From positions 1 through 5,390 of the forward strand of contig SCTE01000414.1 of NCBI GenBank assembly GCA_004298915.1: a stretch of 5,390 nucleotides of DNA. The letters are read 5' to 3'. A program made the translations under genes and the position numbers. The notes beneath the pieces are model-generated. The model did not search any database. It saw only the letters and a list, made by a program, of their open reading frames with translations, and had not been told where the DNA came from. Origin of the DNA: Chloroflexota bacterium. GTDB taxonomy: Bacteria; Chloroflexota; Limnocylindria; Limnocylindrales; CSP1-4. Shown here in pieces: positions 1 to 4,670 of this stretch. Each line of letters starts with the position of its first letter. Position 1 is the stretch's first letter.

Positions 1-71
1 GGTGCCGGGTGGAGGCCCAAGGGTAGCCGAGCCGCGCCCATCATGCCTCGGCGCGAATTCTGTGCCGCCTG

Positions 72-100
72 TTGTCGAAATCGGTTGACGTGCGTAGGAT
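72..100 (+). promoter_or_regulatory. possible sigma-70-type promoter for the Fe-S carrier gene
   Basis: TTGTCG at 72-77 matches four of six bases of the -35 consensus. TAGGAT at 95-100 matches four of six bases of the -10 consensus, and the spacer is exactly 17 nt. Transcription would begin near 107, giving a leader of about 57 nt that contains the hairpin at 110-125. A second -35-like box, TTGACG at 85-90, has no acceptable -10 partner at a normal distance. In GC-rich DNA such matches arise by chance, so this is only the best candidate in the 163 bases before the gene. Confidence 0.3.
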
Positions 101-109
101 GTAGTCCTT

Positions 110-125
110 GATCGGGCAACCGATC
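110..125 (+). other. perfect 6-bp inverted repeat with GCAA loop in the leader of the Fe-S carrier gene
   Basis: GATCGG (110-115) and CCGATC (120-125) are perfect reverse complements around the loop GCAA, which fits the stable GNRA tetraloop class. A T-G wobble could extend the stem by one pair. It lies 38 nt before the start codon and just downstream of the proposed promoter. It could therefore be a leader RNA hairpin or a DNA operator. No T-run follows, so it is not a normal terminator. Its 11-base core, TCGGGCAACCG (112-122), recurs exactly at 584-594 downstream of the same gene. The function is unknown. Confidence 0.4.
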
Positions 126-149
126 GCCTGACCAGCATCCGCATCCTCT

Positions 150-156
150 GGAGAGG
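150..156 (+). promoter_or_regulatory. ribosome binding site of the Fe-S carrier gene
   Basis: GGAGAGG sits 7 nt before the ATG at 164. It is the only clear Shine-Dalgarno sequence before a major gene in this window, and it fixes the start codon. The other starts here have weak or no such match. Confidence 0.75.
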
Positions 157-163
157 ACACCTG

Positions 164-544
164 ATGATCGACCAGCAGTCGGCCGTCGTCTCGCTTACCG
201 ATGCCGCCGCGTCGCGCCTTCGCGAGCTGACCAAGGAAGAGACCAACCCCAACGTGGGCCTCCGGGTCTACGTCTACTCGGGCGGCTGCTCGGGCTACAA
301 GTACGGGATGATGCTCGAGGACGCGCCGACCGCCGAGGACAACATCCTCGAGGCGAATGGGGTCAAGGTCTACGTTGATGGCCAGAGCGTCGACCTGCTC
401 AAGGGCTCCTCGATCGACTACGTCGACACGCTCATGGGTGCCGGCTTTACTGTCAACAACCCGAACGCGACGACCGGTTGCGGTTGCGGCAACAGCTTCC
501 GGACCGCGAGCGACGAGGGACAGGCGCGTTCCTGCGCCCACTGA
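164..544 (+). CDS. A-type iron-sulfur carrier (HesB/IscA/ErpA family)
   Basis: This 126-residue protein belongs to the HesB/IscA/ErpA family, cytoplasmic proteins that accept Fe-S clusters from a scaffold and pass them to apo-enzymes. The three cluster-binding cysteines are present: C42 in SGGCSGYKYGM (residues 39-49), and C106 and C108 in GCGCGNSF (105-112). Their spacing (64, then 2) equals that of C35/C99/C101 in E. coli IscA. The ATG at 164 is supported by GGAGAGG 7 nt upstream. The core normally ends soon after the CGCGxSF motif. Here 14 more residues follow, including an extra cysteine, C124. No isc or suf scaffold, desulfurase or regulator gene lies nearby, so it looks like a stand-alone carrier. 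The family is certain. Whether it is closer to IscA, ErpA or SufA cannot be decided here, so no symbol is given. Confidence 0.95.
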   Translation: MIDQQSAVVSLTDAAASRLRELTKEETNPNVGLRVYVYSGGCSGYKYGMMLEDAPTAEDNILEANGVKVYVDGQSVDLLKGSSIDYVDTLMGAGFTVNNPNATTGCGCGNSFRTASDEGQARSCAH

Positions 545-576
545 ACCTGGCCTCCATCTCGCTTCGGGCGAGCATC

Positions 577-602
577 GAAGCCGTCGGGCAACCGGCGGCT
601 TC
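577..602 (+). terminator. strong GC-rich hairpin after the Fe-S carrier gene (terminator-like, no clear T-run)
   Basis: Bases 577-587 pair with 592-602 in an 11-pair stem with a single G-U wobble (T584-G595), closed by a GCAA loop (588-591). It lies 32 nt after the stop of the Fe-S carrier gene and 17 nt before the start of the serine hydrolase. The bases after the stem (CTGATTCC) are not a T-run. An intrinsic terminator is therefore uncertain. A 3'-end stabilising hairpin, or a processing site between the two genes, is equally possible. The core at 584-594 is identical to that of the hairpin at 110-125. Confidence 0.45.
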
Positions 603-619
603 CTGATTCCAGCTACGGG

Positions 620-2383
620 ATGACGGCCCTCGCCGACGCGCTGCGCGCCGCCGATGCCGTGGCCGACGCATTCCTCGTCGGCAAGCACGTTCCCGGCCTC
701 GCCTACGGCGTCATCGTCGACGGTGAGCTCGTCCACAGCCGCGGGATCGGCACGATCCGGGTTGGCGAGGATGCGCCGCCCGATGCCGATTCGGTTTTCC
801 GCATCGCGTCGATGACCAAGAGCTTCACCGCGGCGACCGTGATCAGCCTCCGGGACGAAGGCAGGCTGGCCCTCGACGACCCGATCGCCCGGTACGTGCC
901 GGAGCTCGCCGAACTGCGAGGCCCGACCCGGGACTCGCCGGTCATCACCATTCGTCATCTCCTGACGATGGCCTCCGGTCTCGCAACCGACGATCCGTGG
1001 GGAGACCGGCAGCAGGGCCTCGACCTCGCCGCGTTCAGCGACCTGCTCCGAGGCGACCTCACGTTCGCCTGGACACCCGGCACGAGGTTCGAGTATTCAA
1101 ATCTCGGCTACGGGATCCTCGGCCGCCTGATCACGAACGTGGCTGGAGCGGAGTACCGCGAGGTCGTCCGGCAGCGGCTCCTCGATCCTCTCGGCATGCG
1201 GGCAACCACCTACCTCCAATCCGAGGTTCCCGCGGATCGCCTGGCGCACGGGTACGTGTGGCGCGACGACGCCTTTGTCGAGGAGCCGATGGACCCGTAC
1301 GGTGCCCTGGCCTCGATGGGCGGCGTCTTCACGTCGATCCGCGACCTCGCACGGTGGATCGGCTTCTTCACCGACGCATATCCGCCGCGCGACGGGCGGG
1401 AACAAGGTCCCCTCTCCCGGGCCAGCCGCCGCGAGATGCAGCAGGCAGCCGCTGCGTGGGGGCCGAGCGTCACGATGCCGAACCTCGACGTCGAACCCGA
1501 GATCGTGGCCGGTGGCTACGGTTTCGGGCTGTTCGTCGAGGACCACATCCGCTGGGGCCGGATCGTCGGGCACAGCGGCGGGTATCCGGGATTCGGGTCG
1601 AACATGCGCTGGCAACCGGCCTCAGGGCTCGGGGTGGCGGTCGTGGCGAACCATCGCTACGCGCCGAGTTCACCCCTCGCCCGCGACTTGATGGCCTCGC
1701 TGCTGGCAGCCGGCGCGGTGCCCGCCCGGCGGATGCGCCCATCCACCGCGCTGATCCGGGGCCGTGAGGCCATCGAGCGGCTCATGGCGGCCTGGGACGA
1801 CGGACTCGCGGCGAGCATCTTCGCGATGAACGTCGACCTCGACGAACCCCTCGACCGCCGCCGAGCCGAGCTGGAGCGGATCCGCGCTGCGCACGCCGCT
1901 CTGCATCCGGATCCCGACCTGCCCGAGCAATCGGAGACGCCGCTTCATGCCGAGTGGTGGCTCGCCGATGACCATGGGGGACGAGTGCGCGTCGAGATCC
2001 TCCTGTCGCCCGAAGGCCCCCCGCGCGTTCAGACGTTCCGGGTGACGTCGGTGCCCGCTCCGTCGGAATCGCTGCGTGCCAGCGCGGCGGCCCTCGTCGC
2101 GGCGATCAACGGGCGGCACCCGGCCATGCCGACGAACCTGGACATCGGCCCGGACGTTGATCGGCCGGCGCTCGATCGGATCATCGGCATCGTCGCCGCG
2201 CGACATGCGCCACTGACGCTCGGCCCTGCGACCGCCGGCGACGGGACCTCAACGACGACCTGGCGGTTGCGAGGGAACGGCGTCGAGCTGGACCTGGCGC
2301 TCACTCTCGACGCCGACGGCGAGCGGCTGACCGCAGCCAGGATTGCGCAGCGCCCTCCGATCTCGCCGTCGCACGGGGACTGA
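620..2383 (+). CDS. serine hydrolase, class C beta-lactamase-related, with C-terminal extension
   Basis: This 587-residue protein has the serine beta-lactamase/penicillin-binding-protein fold used by class C beta-lactamases, EstB-type esterases and D-aminopeptidases. Residues about 15-365 form the catalytic domain. S64-M-T-K67 is the SxxK motif (nucleophile and general base), Y159-S-N161 is the YxN motif, and H318-S-G320 replaces the KTG triad, as is common in esterase-like members. A long segment (about 366-587) follows that I do not recognise. It has a helical, charged stretch (about 380-425) and then alternating hydrophobic residues suggesting beta strands. There is no signal peptide, so a cytoplasmic location is likely, unlike true beta-lactamases. 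The ATG at 620 is the only usual start codon between the preceding in-frame stop (542-544) and the conserved domain, but it has almost no Shine-Dalgarno sequence. The substrate cannot be told: an ester, amide or peptide. Antibiotic resistance should not be assumed. Confidence 0.9.
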   Translation: MTALADALRAADAVADAFLVGKHVPGLAYGVIVDGELVHSRGIGTIRVGEDAPPDADSVFRIASMTKSFTAATVISLRDEGRLALDDPIARYVPELAELRGPTRDSPVITIRHLLTMASGLATDDPWGDRQQGLDLAAFSDLLRGDLTFAWTPGTRFEYSNLGYGILGRLITNVAGAEYREVVRQRLLDPLGMRATTYLQSEVPADRLAHGYVWRDDAFVEEPMDPYGALASMGGVFTSIRDLARWIGFFTDAYPPRDGREQGPLSRASRREMQQAAAAWGPSVTMPNLDVEPEIVAGGYGFGLFVEDHIRWGRIVGHSGGYPGFGSNMRWQPASGLGVAVVANHRYAPSSPLARDLMASLLAAGAVPARRMRPSTALIRGREAIERLMAAWDDGLAASIFAMNVDLDEPLDRRRAELERIRAAHAALHPDPDLPEQSETPLHAEWWLADDHGGRVRVEILLSPEGPPRVQTFRVTSVPAPSESLRASAAALVAAINGRHPAMPTNLDIGPDVDRPALDRIIGIVAARHAPLTLGPATAGDGTSTTTWRLRGNGVELDLALTLDADGERLTAARIAQRPPISPSHGD

Positions 2384-2445
2384 GCGCGAGGGATCGCCTC
2401 CAGCTTCGCGGAGCCGCCGGCCGTTCGAACATCTGCGAATAGTTC

Positions 2446-2472
2446 TTGACAAGTGATTATTCATGATGCAAT
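2446..2472 (+). promoter_or_regulatory. promoter of the regulator-exporter cluster
   Basis: TTGACA at 2446-2451 is a perfect -35 consensus. The best -10 candidate is TGCAAT at 2467-2472 (four of six), preceded by the extended -10 dinucleotide TG at 2464-2465. The spacer is 15 nt, shorter than ideal, so the exact -10 is uncertain. Transcription would begin near 2480, about 45 nt before the small ORF. The element sits in the only AT-rich stretch of the window, and inverted repeats overlap it, as expected for a repressible promoter. Confidence 0.55.
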
Positions 2473-2498
2473 GTTCGTTCATCATCCGATGAATTATC
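2455..2498. promoter_or_regulatory. probable operator: overlapping TTCAT/ATGAA inverted repeats
   Basis: GATTATTCAT (2455-2464) and ATGAATTATC (2489-2498) are inverted repeats matching at 9 of 10 positions. Inside them, ATGATG (2463-2468) mirrors CATCAT (2480-2485), and TTCATC (2478-2483) and GATGAA (2488-2493) form a perfect 6-4-6 palindrome. The pentamer TTCAT therefore occurs at 2460 and 2478, 18 bp apart, and inverted at 2489. The repeats cover the proposed -10 and start-site region. ArsR-family operators are often AT-rich inverted repeats with ATTCA/TGAAT-like halves. I infer that the winged-helix regulator encoded at 2713-3381 binds here to control its own operon. Confidence 0.55.
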
Positions 2499-2523
2499 GG
2501 GGTTGGACGGGAGCATTGAGCAC

Positions 2524-2709
2524 ATGAATGCCTGGTCGGAGCTTCGATTGGACCTGATCCGGAGTCGCCTGGATGCACAGCGCCGCGACGCAGCGGTCGA
2601 GCGGCGCTCGCGCCATGAGGACGGTACGACGGCGGCCGTGGCGATCCGATCAAGCGCGACCTTCGCGCCCAGGCGGCGCCATTCGACGCTCCACCTGCTG
2701 GGTCGTTGA
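2524..2709 (+). CDS. possible small basic protein, 61 residues, unknown function
   Basis: ATG at 2524 opens a 61-residue frame ending in TGA at 2707-2709, one codon (CCG) before the regulator's ATG. GGGAG at 2509-2513 could serve as ribosome binding site, although 10 nt away. An in-frame TTG at 2503 would add 7 residues but lies before that site. The product has 13 arginines. Residues about 5-30 alternate hydrophobic and charged residues and would form an amphipathic helix; the rest looks disordered. By hand count about 77 percent of its codons end in G or C, compatible with coding. It lies between the regulated promoter and the regulator, so it would be the first gene of the operon. I recognise no family. 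It could be a real small protein, a leader ORF coupling translation to the regulator, or an untranslated leader that happens to be open. Confidence 0.4.
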   Translation: MNAWSELRLDLIRSRLDAQRRDAAVERRSRHEDGTTAAVAIRSSATFAPRRRHSTLHLLGR

Positions 2710-2712
2710 CCG

Positions 2713-3381
2713 ATGCCGTCGTCACCGCAGGCGCCGGCTGAGCCAACGGCTGAACCGCTCGCGTCCCGGACGATCGCCGACGTCGAGACGCTCAAGGCCC
2801 TGGCGGATCCGGTTCGAATCCGGATCCTCGAGGCCATGTGCGGCCAGCCGGTCCAGGACTGGACCGTCAAGCAGATCGCGAAGGCACTCGGAACCGGGCC
2901 GACGAAGCTGTATCACCACATCCGCATCCTCGAGGAACGAGACCTGATCCATCCATCGGGCCAGCAGCTGGTTCGAGGGATCGTGGAAACCTCGTATCGA
3001 ACCGCACAGCTGGAGCTTCGGCTCGACCGAGCGTTCCTGTCGAGCGCGAGCGACGAGGTCCGAACGACAGCCCACGCGGCCCTGCTCAGCGTGTTCGACC
3101 TTGCTCGCCAGGACCTCGAGGCCGCCGTTCGGGGCGGCCTGGTAGCCGCCGAAACGGACCCGTCACCGTCGGCTCCGTTCATCCTCACGCGAACCATGAT
3201 CCGGACGACCCGTGCGCGCTCCATCGAGCTCCGTGAGCGAATGCATGCCCTGCTCCGCGAGTACTCCGACGATTCGTCCGGCGACATGAAGCTAGCCATC
3301 CTCGTCAGCCTCCACCCGGTTGACGGGCCGGTCGATGGCCGAGCCGACGTGGCCGAGCCAGGCGGTTCGAAGCGCAGCTGA
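2713..3381 (+). CDS. winged helix-turn-helix transcriptional regulator (ArsR-like)
   Basis: The 222-residue protein has a winged helix-turn-helix domain at about residues 22-95. LKALADPVRIRILEAM (27-42) is the typical first helix of ArsR/SmtB-like regulators. WTVKQIAKALGTGPTKLYHH (50-69) forms the helix-turn-helix, with recognition helix around TKLYHHIRILEERDLI. The wing follows near 80-95. The metal-binding ELCVC motif of SmtB/ArsR is absent, so an organic ligand is more likely than a metal. Residues about 96-200 are largely helical and may serve dimerisation or ligand binding. The last 20 are rich in Gly, Asp and Pro and probably disordered. The start has little Shine-Dalgarno match and may depend on coupling to the small ORF just before it. 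The stop overlaps the start of the exporter by one base (TGATG, 3379-3383), so the two are almost certainly co-translated. It probably represses this operon through the palindromes at 2455-2498 (inference). Confidence 0.9.
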   Translation: MPSSPQAPAEPTAEPLASRTIADVETLKALADPVRIRILEAMCGQPVQDWTVKQIAKALGTGPTKLYHHIRILEERDLIHPSGQQLVRGIVETSYRTAQLELRLDRAFLSSASDEVRTTAHAALLSVFDLARQDLEAAVRGGLVAAETDPSPSAPFILTRTMIRTTRARSIELRERMHALLREYSDDSSGDMKLAILVSLHPVDGPVDGRADVAEPGGSKRS

Positions 3382-4667
3382 TGGACGGCGAACCCGCCGC
3401 GCCCGGGACCACCGGTCCCGGCGCCCGCGCCCTGCTCCGGATCCGCGACTTCCGCGTCCTCTGGTCGGCCCAGCTGATCAGCGACATCGGAGACGGGCTG
3501 ACCGCGACGGCGCTCCTCCTGCTCGTGAACCACCTCACCGGTTCGGTCGCCGCCCTCGCGGCCATGGCCATCGCGCTTGCCGTTCCACCTCTCACCGTCG
3601 GCCTGGTTGCCGGGACCTATGCGGATCGCTGGAATCGGCGCCAAATCATGATGGCGTCGGATCTCATTCGGGCGCTGCTCGTCCTGGGTTTCGTGCTGGT
3701 TGACTCGATCGATCGGCTGTGGCTCCTCTACCTGCTCGCGTTTCTCCAGTCCAGTGTCGGTACGTTCTTCAATCCTGCCAAGGGCGCGATGCTGCCGCGT
3801 CTCGTGCCGGGCGAAGGGCTGATGAGCGCCAACTCCGTATCCCAGGCGACCCGGGTCATCAGCAACGTCGCCGGAACGGCCATCGCGGGCGGGATGATCG
3901 GGCTGGCCGGCATCTACTGGCCCGCCTTCCTCTTCGATAGCCTGTCGTTTGCCGCATCGTTCCTGCTGGTGAGCCGGCTGGCCCCCGCGCTCGGTGAGGT
4001 GACGCGTGGCGAGCACGGTTCCGATTCCGGCAGCGTTCGCACGTCGTTGGCCGAGGGCCTCCGGATCGTGCGCGGATCCCGCGTCCTGTGGGTCACGATC
4101 CTCGTGCTGTCGCTGGCGATGCTGGGGCTGGGGGCCATCAACGTCCTGTTCGTGCCGCTGATCGTGAACGTCCTTGGGGCGAGCGCCGCGTGGTTCGGGC
4201 CCCTCGAGGCGGCGCAGACCACGTCGATGGTCCTCGCAACCGGAATCGTCGCCGCCCTGGCCGTTCGATTCCGGGCGGCCGGTATTGTCAGTGTCGCGTC
4301 GCTCGCTGCGGGCCTGGCCATCGCAGTCCTGGCCCTCGTGACCGAGGTCTGGCACGTGATGCTCGTCCTCTTCGCCATCGGTTGGGTCATCACGCCGCTG
4401 CAATCGGCCGTCGTCACGCTCCTGCAGGTCAATTCGGTCGACGCCGTTCGTGGTCGCGTGATGTCGGTCATGAATGCCTCGATGGCGGCCACGTCGGTCG
4501 TGTCGATGGCCGCCGCAGGGATCGTTGCAGAGGGCCTCGGGGTGCAGGGCGCCTTCTTCATCGGGGGCGGTGTCTGCTTCGCGGCGGGGCTCGTCGGCTT
4601 CGTCCTGTATCCCCGGGCGAACGCGGGCCTGGCGGCCGAGGCGCTGGTCGAGGTGCCGAGGGCCTGA
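3381..4667 (+). CDS. major facilitator superfamily exporter (EntS/macrolide-efflux-like)
   Basis: This 428-residue inner-membrane transporter has about twelve hydrophobic segments, roughly six in residues 26-200 and six in 235-410, separated by a hydrophilic loop (about 201-233). The loop between helices 2 and 3 carries the MFS motif A variant GTYADRWNRRQIM (78-90), with D82 and R86/R87. FFNPAKGAMLPRLVPGE (129-145) and RGRVMSVMNA (357-366) are typical of the drug/siderophore efflux branch that includes EntS and MefA. Such proteins export small molecules using the proton gradient. ATG at 3381 overlaps the regulator's stop by one base, so translation is coupled, and the usual N-terminal lead-in (ALLRIRDFRVLWSAQ, 17-31) confirms the start. 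The paired regulator suggests induction by a toxic or signalling compound. The substrate cannot be predicted; drug, siderophore or own metabolite are all possible. Its stop is 3 nt from that of the convergent dioxygenase. Confidence 0.93.
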   Translation: MDGEPAAPGTTGPGARALLRIRDFRVLWSAQLISDIGDGLTATALLLLVNHLTGSVAALAAMAIALAVPPLTVGLVAGTYADRWNRRQIMMASDLIRALLVLGFVLVDSIDRLWLLYLLAFLQSSVGTFFNPAKGAMLPRLVPGEGLMSANSVSQATRVISNVAGTAIAGGMIGLAGIYWPAFLFDSLSFAASFLLVSRLAPALGEVTRGEHGSDSGSVRTSLAEGLRIVRGSRVLWVTILVLSLAMLGLGAINVLFVPLIVNVLGASAAWFGPLEAAQTTSMVLATGIVAALAVRFRAAGIVSVASLAAGLAIAVLALVTEVWHVMLVLFAIGWVITPLQSAVVTLLQVNSVDAVRGRVMSVMNASMAATSVVSMAAAGIVAEGLGVQGAFFIGGGVCFAAGLVGFVLYPRANAGLAAEALVEVPRA

Positions 4668-4670
4668 CCC

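Larger units (their letters stand above)
2384..2523. other. intergenic region with AT-rich regulatory island
   Basis: No gene is supported here. The first part (2384-2430) is GC-rich with only short, weak inverted repeats, and I see no convincing terminator for the serine hydrolase. From about 2431 to 2500 the composition drops to 26 G/C in 70 bases (37 percent, counted by hand), far below the flanking genes. This part contains the promoter and inverted repeats described separately. The remaining bases, to 2523, are the presumed leader of the small ORF, with GGGAG at 2509-2513. Confidence 0.7.

Noticed and set aside
1..44. A possible divergent gene starting at ATG ATG on the minus strand (44 or 41) and leaving the left edge, with GAGG just upstream.
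   Set aside because: Only about 14 codons are visible, the GAGG is closer to the start than normal, and the peptide has no recognisable feature. Too little sequence to support it.
33..55. CGCGCC/GGCGCG inverted repeat with an 11-nt loop, possibly a terminator of an upstream gene.
   Set aside because: A competing stem (26-31 with 47-52) uses the same bases, there is no T-run, and no upstream gene is visible to terminate.
542..622. The stop of the Fe-S carrier is TGA, the serine hydrolase lies in the same frame with no other stop between, and a hairpin follows. Selenocysteine or readthrough fusion was considered.
   Set aside because: All three conserved cysteines of the carrier are present as Cys and the family core is complete before the stop. 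The linking codons encode nothing recognisable, and the hairpin is about 30 nt from the TGA, farther than a bacterial SECIS element.
41..958. A 305-residue open frame on the minus strand across the Fe-S carrier and the start of the hydrolase.
   Set aside because: It lies opposite two genes with intact catalytic or metal-binding motifs and shows no domain of its own. It is a by-product of high GC content.
2810..2823. GGTTCGAATCC within this stretch resembles the T-arm of a tRNA.
   Set aside because: It is in frame within the conserved ADPVRIRILE helix of the regulator, and no acceptor, D or anticodon arm can be placed around it.
2913..4403. A 496-residue open frame on the minus strand, opposite the regulator and exporter.
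   Set aside because: Its translation is full of Arg, Gln, Asp, Gly and His without recognisable domains. That is what the antisense of a GC-rich membrane protein gene looks like. The plus-strand genes have clear family motifs.
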